Below, piece by piece: positions 1-6,204 of a stretch of DNA of 14,191 nt. The stretch comes from an uncultured Oscillospiraceae bacterium. Its GTDB lineage: Bacteria > Bacillota > Clostridia > Oscillospirales > Oscillospiraceae. The stretch covers positions 1 to 14,191 of the forward strand of contig CAJUOT010000064.1 of the NCBI GenBank assembly GCA_910588135.1, in the 5' to 3' direction. The notes beneath the pieces were generated by a model. That model did no database searches and had not been told where the DNA came from. It was given only the letters and a program-made list of their open reading frames with translations. The position numbers and the translations under genes are program-made. Within the stretch, counting starts at the first letter, position 1. The number at the start of each line of letters is the position of its first letter.

Positions 1-158
1 CGCTGGAAGACGGCTATATCAAGGTGGACGGGCGCATGGCCACCAGCCTCCCGGGCGTATACGCCGCCGGGGACTGCACCGGCCATCCCCTCCAGCTGGC
101 CAAGGCGGTGGGCCAGGGGCAGGCCGCGGCCCACTTCGCCCTGGAGGCCCTGGCCTGA
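1..158 (+). CDS. Thioredoxin-reductase-like FAD/NAD(P)H oxidoreductase, C-terminal end (partial)
   Basis: Only the last 51 codons are present, reading from base 3 to a TGA at 156-158. The peptide contains the sequence LPGVYAAGDC, the second FAD-contacting motif (G-hydrophobic-aromatic-A-x-G-D) of the pyridine-nucleotide disulfide oxidoreductase fold. It is followed by a QLAKAVGQGQAAA helix, which in thioredoxin reductases packs against the flavin. The family transfers electrons from NAD(P)H through FAD to a disulfide or a partner protein in the cytoplasm. The redox-active CxxC would lie upstream of the window, so a true thioredoxin reductase cannot be told from a related ferredoxin- or NAD(P)H-dependent flavoprotein. 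No hairpin terminator is visible in the 40 bp after the stop. Confidence 0.85.
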   Translation, partial: LEDGYIKVDGRMATSLPGVYAAGDCTGHPLQLAKAVGQGQAAAHFALEALA

Positions 159-198
159 GCGGCATTTTCCTAATTTTTCGTGAACTTCGTTTTCTGTA

Positions 199-227
199 TT
201 GAAATTTGTGCCGGAAGATGGTAACAT
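199..227 (+). promoter_or_regulatory. Sigma-A-type promoter for the P-loop gene
   Basis: TTGAAA at 199-204 and TAACAT at 222-227 are separated by exactly 17 bp. Transcription would start near 234 and give a leader of about 47 nt. That leader contains a small GGGGG-ACT-CCCCC hairpin (240-252) and an AAGGAG ribosome site at 266-271, nine bases before the ATG. The surrounding AT-rich stretch contrasts with the GC-rich coding DNA. The gene is therefore probably transcribed separately from the flavoprotein gene upstream. Confidence 0.65.
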
Positions 228-280
228 AGAGGTATCAAAGGGGGACTCCCCCCAATACTCAAGTTAAGGAGTGGTCAAAC

Positions 281-691
281 ATGGTCAAGGTAATCATGGG
301 CCTGAAGGGCACCGGCAAGACCAAGCAGATGATCGACCTCATCAATACGGCCGTGGATACGGAGCATGGCAATGTGGTTGCCATCGCCCACGATTCGAAA
401 TTGAACTACGAAATTCATCACAAGATCCGGCTGGTGGACATCTCTGAATACAGCATCCCCAACTACGACACCCTCCGGGGCTTCCTGTACGGGCTGTACG
501 CCAGCAATTACGATATTACCCATGTGTTTATCGAGAGCCTGAACAAGCTGGTGCCCACCGTGGGCAACGAGGACGTGGAGCCCTTCCTGGATTGGCTGGA
601 GGCCTTCTCCCGGCAGAGCGGCATCAAGTACACCATCTCCATCAGCGAGGACGCCGCCAAGGCCAGCGACGGCGTGAAGAAGTATTTCTGA
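281..691 (+). CDS. Small orphan P-loop NTPase-like protein (136 aa)
   Basis: A Walker A motif, GLKGTGKT, lies at residues 7-14, right after a first beta strand (VKVIM). A hydrophobic strand ending in an acidic residue (ITHVFIES, residues 79-86) is a plausible Walker B. The C-terminal half is helical (about residues 98-112) with a final strand (KYTISIS). The whole protein is only a minimal P-loop domain, with no membrane segment, DNA-binding motif or second domain. From memory, similar Clostridial proteins are sometimes labelled 'twitching motility protein PilT' or 'ATP-binding protein', but nothing here supports a pilus role. The ATG at 281 has AAGGAG nine bases upstream. The gene has its own promoter and a strong terminator, so it is monocistronic. 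NTP binding is well supported; the substrate and pathway are unknown. Confidence 0.85.
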   Translation: MVKVIMGLKGTGKTKQMIDLINTAVDTEHGNVVAIAHDSKLNYEIHHKIRLVDISEYSIPNYDTLRGFLYGLYASNYDITHVFIESLNKLVPTVGNEDVEPFLDWLEAFSRQSGIKYTISISEDAAKASDGVKKYF

Positions 692-710
692 TTGCGGTAA
701 ACCCCATGCA

Positions 711-740
711 ACCGGGCGGGCGTGTGCCCGCCCGGTTTTT
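711..740 (+). terminator. Intrinsic terminator of the P-loop gene
   Basis: A perfect 11-bp stem joins ACCGGGCGGGC (711-721) to GCCCGCCCGGT (726-736) around a GTGT loop, with T's continuing to 740. It starts 20 bases after the stop codon and isolates the gene from glgX. Confidence 0.92.
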
Positions 741-789
741 ATTGATATCCAGGGAAAATCATATCACGACAGGGAGGTTTTGACACAGT

Positions 790-2895
790 ATGAGCGGCAG
801 ACAATCGCCCATGCCCCAGGGGGAGCCCGGCGTGATCGTGCCCCGGGCGATCCACCTGGTACCCATCGACAACATCAACGGTTTTGATGTGCGCCCCGGC
901 CTGTACGAGACCAACGGCGCCACCGCCATCCCCGGCGGAGTGAACTTCACGGTGTACTCCCACGGGGCCACCGGCGTGGAGCTGCTGCTGTTCCGCCGGG
1001 AAGAGGAGGAGCCCTTCGCGGTGCTCCCATTCCCCGAGCACTACCGCATCGGCAACGTGTACTCCATGATCGTGTTCAAGCTGAACATCGAGGAGTTTGA
1101 GTACGCTTACCGGGTGGACGGACCCTATGAGCCGGAAAAGGGCCTGATCTTCGACAAGACCCGTTACCTGCTGGACCCCTACGCCAAGGCGGTCACCGGC
1201 CAGAGCGCGTGGGGCAAGACCACTCCCTATGGCCAGCACTACAAGGCCAGGGTGGTGAAGGACGACTTCGACTGGGGCAGGATGGAGCAGCCCCTGATCC
1301 CCACCGAGGACCTCATCATCTACGAGCTCCACGTCCGGGGTTTCACCAAGGACCCCTCCTCCGGGGTGGCCCACCCGGGCACCTTTGCCGGACTGATGGA
1401 GAAGCTGGACTACCTCCAGGAGCTGGGGGTGAACGCCCTGGAGCTGATGCCCATCTTCGAGTTCGACGAGATGCTGGACTACCGGGAAGTGAACGGAGTC
1501 AAGCTGTACAACTACTGGGGGTACAACACCGTCAGCTTTTTCGCCCCCAACACCAGCTATACCGCCTCCACCGAGTACAACCGGGAGGGGAACGAGCTGA
1601 AGCGGCTGATCCGGGCCTGCAAGCAGCGGGGGATTGAGGTGTATCTGGACGTGGTGTTCAACCACACCGCCGAGGGCAACGAGATGGGCCCCTTCTTCTC
1701 CTTCAAGGGGTTCGACAACAACATTTACTACCTGCTCACCCCGGAGGGGTACTACTACAACTTCTCCGGCTGCGGCAACACGCTGAACTGCAACCACCCC
1801 ATCGTCCACCAGATGATTATGGACTGCCTGCGCTACTGGGTCACCACCTACCGGGTGGACGGCTTCCGGTTCGATCTGGCCTCCATCCTGGGCCGGGACG
1901 AGCACGGCGCGCCCATGGTGTCCCCGCCATTGCTGCAGGCCATGGCGTTCGACCCCATCCTGGGGGACGTGAAGCTCATCGCCGAGGCGTGGGACGCGGG
2001 GGGGCTGTATCAGGTGGGCTCCTTCCCCGCCTGGAACCGCTGGGCGGAGTGGAACGGCCGCTACCGGGACGATATGCGCCGCTACCTCAAGGGGGACGGG
2101 GGGATGGCCCAGGCCGCCGCCCTTCGGCTCACCGGCTCCAAGGACATCTACGACTCCGCCGCCCGGCAAAACGCCTCGGTGAACTTCCTCACCTGCCACG
2201 ACGGGTTTACCCTCCACGACCTGTACGCCTACAACTACAAGCACAACGAGGGCAACGGCTGGAACAACACCGACGGCGCCAACGACAACAACAGCTGGAA
2301 CTGCGGCGCGGAGGGGGAGACCGACGACCCCGGGGTGAACGCCCTGCGGCAGCGGATGATGCGCAACGCCTTCGCCCTGCTGATGTGCTCCCGGGGCATT
2401 CCCATGTTCCTGGCGGGGGATGAGTTTGGCAATACCCAGTTTGGAAACAACAACGCCTACTGCCAGGACAACCTGACCTCCTGGCTGGACTGGTCCCTGC
2501 TGGAAAAGAACCAGGGCCTGTTCCGCTTTTTCCAATATATGATCCGCTTCCGCAAAAGCCGCCAGGTCCTGCGCAGGGACATGAGCGGCGGGGCCTGCGG
2601 CTTCCCGGATGTGAGCTTTCACGGCGCGGCCCCCTGGCAGGACCAGTTTGGGCCGCAGGACCGCTACGTGGGGGTCATGTTTGCCGGGGCGGAGCGCAAC
2701 ATCGGGCCGCAGATCGTCTATGTGGCCTCCAACGCCTACTGGGGCGAGCTGGACGCCGCCCTGCCCCAGCTGCCGGTGTCCATGCGCTGGGAGCAGGTGG
2801 TGGATACGTGGGAGGAGGAGCAGACCCCCCGCCCGGTGGAGGGCAGCTGTTTCACCATCCGGCCGCGCAGTGTGATGGTATTTGTGGCAAAATAA
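790..2895 (+). CDS. glgX: Glycogen debranching enzyme GlgX / isoamylase-type GH13
   Basis: This 701-residue cytoplasmic enzyme should hydrolyse alpha-1,6 branch points during glycogen breakdown. An N-terminal beta-sandwich of the CBM48/isoamylase-N type covers about residues 35-130. It is followed by YELHVRGFT (178-186), a signature of debranching members of GH13. The four conserved GH13 regions are present: DVVFNH (287-292), YRVDGFRFD with nucleophile D362, IAEAWD with acid/base E399, and LTCHDGF with D471. The usual GlgX loop with AGDEFGNTQ (542-550) and the C-terminal beta domain (about 620-701) follow. Length fits the family. The ATG at 790 has AGGGAGG at 771-777, a rather long spacing of 12. 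No other glg gene is in the window, so the gene stands apart from a glycogen operon. A TreX-like or pullulanase-like specificity is possible. Confidence 0.93.
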   Translation: MSGRQSPMPQGEPGVIVPRAIHLVPIDNINGFDVRPGLYETNGATAIPGGVNFTVYSHGATGVELLLFRREEEEPFAVLPFPEHYRIGNVYSMIVFKLNIEEFEYAYRVDGPYEPEKGLIFDKTRYLLDPYAKAVTGQSAWGKTTPYGQHYKARVVKDDFDWGRMEQPLIPTEDLIIYELHVRGFTKDPSSGVAHPGTFAGLMEKLDYLQELGVNALELMPIFEFDEMLDYREVNGVKLYNYWGYNTVSFFAPNTSYTASTEYNREGNELKRLIRACKQRGIEVYLDVVFNHTAEGNEMGPFFSFKGFDNNIYYLLTPEGYYYNFSGCGNTLNCNHPIVHQMIMDCLRYWVTTYRVDGFRFDLASILGRDEHGAPMVSPPLLQAMAFDPILGDVKLIAEAWDAGGLYQVGSFPAWNRWAEWNGRYRDDMRRYLKGDGGMAQAAALRLTGSKDIYDSAARQNASVNFLTCHDGFTLHDLYAYNYKHNEGNGWNNTDGANDNNSWNCGAEGETDDPGVNALRQRMMRNAFALLMCSRGIPMFLAGDEFGNTQFGNNNAYCQDNLTSWLDWSLLEKNQGLFRFFQYMIRFRKSRQVLRRDMSGGACGFPDVSFHGAAPWQDQFGPQDRYVGVMFAGAERNIGPQIVYVASNAYWGELDAALPQLPVSMRWEQVVDTWEEEQTPRPVEGSCFTIRPRSVMVFVAK

Positions 2896-2933
2896 AAGGA
2901 TTCCCGCCAGCTTGGCTGGCGGGAATCCTTTTA
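2893..2933. terminator. Bidirectional terminator between glgX and fhs
   Basis: A 19-bp perfect stem (2893-2911 with 2915-2933) closes on a 3-nt TTG loop. It is flanked by A's on the left and T's on the right, so it can end transcription from glgX (+) and from fhs (-). It fills essentially the whole 38-bp gap between the two convergent genes. The glgX TAA is the first three bases of the stem, and the fhs TGA begins at the base next to it. Confidence 0.93.
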
Positions 2934-4604
2934 TCAAAACAGTCCGCTGATAACGCCGTTTTCATCCACGTCAATTTTCTCCGCCGCCGGAACCTTCGGC
3001 AGTCCCGGCATGGTCATGATGTCCCCGGTGAGGGCCACGATGAAGCCGGCTCCGGCGCACACTTTCAGATTGCGCACCGTCACGTCGAATCCCTCCGGCG
3101 CGCCCAGCAGGGAGGGGTCGTCGGAGAAGGAATACTGGGTCTTGGCCACGCACACGGGCAGGTCCCCGAAGCCCTGGTCGAGGAGCTGCTTATACTGTTT
3201 CTGGGCATTGGGAGTGAGCACCGCCCGCCCGCCGTGGTACACCCGGCCCACAATGGCGTTGAGCTTGCCCTGGAGGGAGGTGTTGTCCTCGTAGGCGTAG
3301 GTAAATTCGTCCAGCCGGGGTCCGTCGCAAAGCCGCAGCACTTCTTCTGCCAGTTTGACGCCGCCTTCGCCGCCTTTGGCCCAGACCTCGCTGAGGGCCG
3401 CGCTGACCCCCAGCTCCCGGCACTTGTCCTCCACCAGCTTGAGCTCGGCGGGGGTGTCGGTGGGAAAGGCGTTGACGGCCACCACGCAGGGCAGGTGGTA
3501 GACGTTTTTGATGTTGTCCACGTGGCGCAGCAGATTGGGCAGGCCCTTTTCCAGGGCTTCCAAGTCCTCTCTGCTCAGATCGGCCTTGGCCGCGCCCCCG
3601 TGGTGCTTCAGCGCCCGGACGGTGGCCACGATCACCACCGCCGCCGGGTGGGTGTCCATGGCCCGGCACTTGATGTCCAGGAACTTTTCCGCCCCCAGAT
3701 CGGCGCCGAAGCCCGCCTCGGTGACCACGTAGTCCGCCAGCTTGAGGGCGGTGTCGGTGGCGGACACGGAGTTGCAGCCGTGGGCGATGTTGGCGAAGGG
3801 CCCGCCGTGGACGAGGGCGGGGGTGTTCTCCAGGGTCTGGACCAGATTGGGCTTGATGGCGTCCTTCAGCAGCGCCGCCATAGCCCCCTGGGCCTTCAGG
3901 TCTGCAGCGGTGACCGGCCTGTCGTCATAGGTGTAGCCCACAATGATCCGGGAGAGGCGTTCCTTCAAGTCCTTCAGATCGGAGGCCAGGCACAGCACCG
4001 CCATGATCTCGCTGGCCACGGTGATGTCAAACCCGTCCTCCCGGGGCACGCCCTGCATCCGCCCCCCCAGGCCGTCCACGATATTCCGCAGCTGCCGGTC
4101 GTTCATGTCCACGCAGCGCTTCCAGGTGATTTTTTTCACGTCGATGCCCAGCTCGTTGCCCTGCTGAATGTGATTGTCCAGCATGGCCGCCAGCAGGTTG
4201 TTGGCCGCGCCGATGGCGTGGAAGTCCCCGGTGAAGTGGAGGTTGATGTCCTCCATGGGCACCACCTGGGCGTACCCGCCCCCGGCGGCCCCTCCCTTGA
4301 CCCCAAACACCGGGCCCAGAGAGGGCTCCCGCAGGCACAGCAGCACGTTCTTGTCCAGCCTGGACAGGGCGTCGGCCAGTCCCACGCTGGTGGTGGTCTT
4401 GCCCTCCCCGGCGGGGGTGGGGTTGATGGCGGTGACCAGGATCAGCTTGCCCTTCCGGGGCTTCTCCCGCAGGGGGGCGATGTCGATCTTGGCCTTTACC
4501 CTGCCGTAGTGCTCCAGCAGGGCCTCATCGATGCCGGCTGCGGCCGCCACCTGGCTGATGGGGAGCATTTTGGCGCTTTGGGCGATCTCAATGTCAGTTT
4601 TCAC
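2934..4604 (-). CDS. fhs: Formate-tetrahydrofolate ligase
   Basis: The enzyme makes 10-formyl-tetrahydrofolate from formate, THF and ATP. It feeds purine synthesis and, in acetogens, the methyl branch of the Wood-Ljungdahl pathway. The P-loop TPAGEGKTT lies at residues 63-71, and conserved family blocks follow (REPSLGPVFGVKGGAAGGG; FANIAHGCNS; DLGAEKFLDIK). I chose the GTG at 4604, giving 556 residues, the usual family length; AAGGAGGA at 4611-4618 is seven bases upstream. The longer frame back to an ATG at 4664 would begin inside the riboswitch terminator hairpin and is rejected. It stands alone, with no folD or fchA next to it. A ZTP riboswitch upstream ties expression to folate/purine status. 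Identity is very secure. Confidence 0.97.
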   Translation of the reverse strand: MKTDIEIAQSAKMLPISQVAAAAGIDEALLEHYGRVKAKIDIAPLREKPRKGKLILVTAINPTPAGEGKTTTSVGLADALSRLDKNVLLCLREPSLGPVFGVKGGAAGGGYAQVVPMEDINLHFTGDFHAIGAANNLLAAMLDNHIQQGNELGIDVKKITWKRCVDMNDRQLRNIVDGLGGRMQGVPREDGFDITVASEIMAVLCLASDLKDLKERLSRIIVGYTYDDRPVTAADLKAQGAMAALLKDAIKPNLVQTLENTPALVHGGPFANIAHGCNSVSATDTALKLADYVVTEAGFGADLGAEKFLDIKCRAMDTHPAAVVIVATVRALKHHGGAAKADLSREDLEALEKGLPNLLRHVDNIKNVYHLPCVVAVNAFPTDTPAELKLVEDKCRELGVSAALSEVWAKGGEGGVKLAEEVLRLCDGPRLDEFTYAYEDNTSLQGKLNAIVGRVYHGGRAVLTPNAQKQYKQLLDQGFGDLPVCVAKTQYSFSDDPSLLGAPEGFDVTVRNLKVCAGAGFIVALTGDIMTMPGLPKVPAAEKIDVDENGVISGLF

Positions 4605-4627
4605 GGCGATTCCTCCTTCAATTTTTG

Positions 4628-4641
4628 AGGGGCGCGCCCCT
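4628..4641. repeat. 14-bp perfect palindrome in the fhs leader
   Basis: AGGGGCGCGCCCCT is self-complementary over all 14 bases. On the fhs transcript it lies after the riboswitch terminator and ends about 9 nt before the ribosome site. It could fold as a short GC hairpin or be a protein-binding palindrome. The role is not known. Confidence 0.5.
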
Positions 4642-4644
4642 GGA

Positions 4645-4757
4645 AACAAAACCGGGCGCACCAAACCTCAGTCAGTGCGCCCAGACGGTCGGCAATCAGG
4701 CGCGTGACGCGCCGCTGTACTCCACGTGGTTCTCCACTTCCGCCAGTCATACAGCAC
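4645..4757 (-). ncRNA. ZTP (pfl) riboswitch upstream of fhs
   Basis: Read on the minus strand, the leader carries the hallmark ZTP aptamer parts in order. P1 pairs GCUGUA (4755-4750) with UACAGC (4719-4714). Inside it is the conserved GACUGGC (4748-4742), then a GUGG-AGAA-CCAC hairpin (4737-4726) and GUGGA. A linker hairpin GGCGCG-UCA-CGCGCC (4713-4699) follows. Then comes the 3' element GCCG-ACC-GUCUGGGC (4693-4679). The class binds the purine intermediate ZTP/ZMP, which accumulates when 10-formyl-THF is short, and it was first described next to fhs-like genes. The final GGGC is also the start of the terminator stem, so aptamer folding and termination exclude each other. Inference: an ON switch, with high ZTP giving read-through into fhs. 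Confidence 0.92.
4646..4682 (-). terminator. Expression-platform terminator of the ZTP riboswitch
   Basis: On the minus strand GGGCGCAC (4682-4675) pairs with GTGCGCCC (4661-4654) across a 13-nt loop, followed by GGTTTTGTTT. The 5' arm overlaps the conserved CUGGGC of the aptamer. This is the expected layout for ligand-controlled termination. Confidence 0.82.
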
Positions 4758-4761
4758 ATAT

Positions 4762-4791
4762 AGTCTATCATGGCGCCTGTGCTCCCGTCAA
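4762..4791 (-). promoter_or_regulatory. Promoter of the fhs riboswitch transcript
   Basis: On the minus strand TTGACG (4791-4786) and TAGACT (4767-4762) are 18 bp apart. The predicted start, about seven bases beyond the -10 element, falls at the first base of aptamer helix P1 (near 4755). The transcript would thus begin with the riboswitch itself, which supports both calls. Confidence 0.65.
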
Positions 4792-5062
4792 GAGCTATAC
4801 GCACAGTATAATCCGGGGCTGAGGAGCCCTGTTTGCGGGGGGAAGACCGTTGAAATACCGGGGTTTTCCGACGGCATCCCGGTTACCATAAAAGCGGATG
4901 TAAATCCTGATACGGAGAGTTATCCACAACTTCCACAGGGTTTTCAACAGCCTCGGCGCCTAGAGCGCCAACCGGCTTGCAGGAATCTTAATATTTATTC
5001 AAGCCGGGAAACCATAGTTTTATCACGGGCTAAAGCGTCAATTTAGTTGACATAATGAGAAA
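4792..5062. other. Intergenic region upstream of the fhs promoter, without a gene
   Basis: I find no credible gene in these 271 bp; the open frames lack codon bias and ribosome sites. The region is AT-richer than its surroundings. It holds the DnaA-box-like cluster at 4920-4949, a GGCGC-CTAGA-GCGCC hairpin (4955-4969), and an inverted repeat CCGGCTTG (4972-4979) / CAAGCCGG (5000-5007) around a 20-nt AT-rich loop. The latter lies just past the tsaD stop but has no T-run, so it is at best a weak tsaD terminator. Confidence 0.6.
4920..4949 (-). other. Cluster of DnaA-box-like 9-mers
   Basis: On the minus strand a perfect DnaA box, TGTGGATAA (4928-4920), is directly abutted by TGTGGAAGT (4937-4929, 6 of 9 matches). 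Three bases further is TGTTGAAAA (4949-4941, 7 of 9). The arrangement and spacing resemble box arrays near bacterial origins. No dnaA, dnaN or rpmH gene is in the window, so this is not obviously the chromosomal origin. A DnaA-titration or DnaA-controlled regulatory site is one reading; chance is another. Confidence 0.4.
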
Positions 5063-6073
5063 TTACCCTTTGGAGATGTCCAAACTGGCCCTGGCGTTTA
5101 ACTCCCAGCCGGCGGTGCGGCCCGCCAGATACTCATAATACCCCTGGCTGCCGATCATGGCGGCGTTGTCGCCGCACAGGGACAGGGGAGGGAGCCACAG
5201 CTTCGCCCCCGCTTGGGCGCAGGCGGCCTCCAGGTCGGCCCTGATCCGGCTGTTGGCGGCCACGCCCCCCGCCACGGCGATTTTGTGATAGCCCGTCAGG
5301 CTGTCGGCCTCCATCACCCGGGGCACCAGGGAGTCGGACACGGCGGCGGCGAAGGAGGCCGCCAGATCGTGGAGGTTGAGCGCCTCCCCTTTCTGGGAGG
5401 CGTTGTGGATGGCGTTGAGCACCGCCGTTTTGAGCCCGGAGAAGGACATATCCAGCGGATGGTCGGCCACGTGGGCCCGGGGGAACAGGAACGCCTTGTC
5501 ATCCCCCCCCCGGGCCATTTTGTCCATGGGGCCGCCGCCGGGATAGCCCAGGCCAAGCACCCGGGCGGTTTTGTCGAAGCACTCCCCCGCCGCGTCGTCC
5601 CGGGTGGAGCCCAGCACCTCAAAATGGGTGTAGTCCTTCACGTCTACAATGGCGGTGGTGCCGCCGGACACGCACAGGCACAGAAAGGGGGGCTCCAGAT
5701 CCGGGTGGGCGATGTAATTGGCGGCGATGTGCCCCCGGACATGGTGGACGGGGATCAGCGGCACCCCCAGGGCGAAGGCGGCGGACTTGGCGAAGGACAC
5801 CCCCACCAGCAGCGCCCCGATCAGGCCGGGAGCGTAGGTGACGGCGACGGCGTCCACATCCTGTCTGGACAGCGCCGCCTGACGCAGCGCCTCGTCTGCC
5901 AGCCCGGATATGGCCTCCACGTGCTTGCGGGAGGCGATCTCCGGCACCACGCCGCCGTAGATGGCGTGCATATCCGCCGACGAGGCGATCACCGAGGACA
6001 GCACCGTCCGCCCATCCTTCACCACGGCGGCGGCGGTCTCGTCGCAGGAGGACTCAAAGGCCAGTATGTTCAT
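5063..6073 (-). CDS. tsaD: tRNA N6-threonylcarbamoyladenosine transferase TsaD
   Basis: TsaD (Gcp/YgjD/Kae1 family) transfers the threonylcarbamoyl group from TC-AMP to A37 of ANN-decoding tRNAs, working with TsaB and TsaE in bacteria. The ASKHA-fold start ILAFESSCDET (3-13) is present, as are the metal-binding HVRGH with H111 and H115, CVSGGTT (134-140) and GGVAANSR in the C-terminal lobe. A GDNAAM block with the conserved Asp follows near the end. I chose the ATG at 6073 (336 residues, the usual length), with AGAAGG nine bases upstream; a TTG one codon earlier is less likely. A run of nine G's lies in the coding strand near 5504-5512. tsaB and tsaE are not in the window. rimI lies two genes upstream, a common association. 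Identity is very secure. Confidence 0.97.
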   Translation of the reverse strand: MNILAFESSCDETAAAVVKDGRTVLSSVIASSADMHAIYGGVVPEIASRKHVEAISGLADEALRQAALSRQDVDAVAVTYAPGLIGALLVGVSFAKSAAFALGVPLIPVHHVRGHIAANYIAHPDLEPPFLCLCVSGGTTAIVDVKDYTHFEVLGSTRDDAAGECFDKTARVLGLGYPGGGPMDKMARGGDDKAFLFPRAHVADHPLDMSFSGLKTAVLNAIHNASQKGEALNLHDLAASFAAAVSDSLVPRVMEADSLTGYHKIAVAGGVAANSRIRADLEAACAQAGAKLWLPPLSLCGDNAAMIGSQGYYEYLAGRTAGWELNARASLDISKG

Positions 6074-6204
6074 CAAATCACACCTTCTGTTGGGTTAAAT
6101 CAAGCTGATAAATGTGGCTTTTATACCGGATACCCATATACTCCCGGGTGGGGCCGCTGAGATACCGCCCGTTTTCCCCGTCCAGTCACATCCCCGTGGC
6201 GAAG

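Noticed and set aside
739..2937. 732-codon open frame antisense to glgX
   Set aside because: It mirrors a real gene with four GH13 motifs. Its product is low-complexity (V/G/H/P/L-rich) and has no ribosome site. Long antisense frames are expected where third codon positions are mostly G or C.
2808..4628. 606-codon open frame antisense to fhs
   Set aside because: It is a shadow of the fhs gene for the same reason. It runs through the shared terminator and has no protein-like segments.
4605..4664. Longer fhs start at an ATG at 4664
   Set aside because: That ATG lies inside the riboswitch terminator. The GTG at 4604 has a perfect ribosome site and gives the family length of 556 residues.
4726..5046. 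106-codon + strand frame in the gap upstream of fhs
   Set aside because: It starts within the riboswitch, lacks a ribosome site and codon bias, and has no recognisable motif.
5047..5075. TTGACA on the + strand at 5047-5052 as a promoter
   Set aside because: There is no -10-like hexamer 16-18 bp downstream, and it would only drive antisense RNA into tsaD.
6145..6175. GGGTGG...ACCGCCCG hairpin followed by TTTT, resembling a T-box antiterminator or a terminator
   Set aside because: On the + strand no gene precedes it. On the minus strand, where the genes lie, no T-run follows. There is no T-box stem I or specifier loop. Best left as an unexplained weak hairpin.
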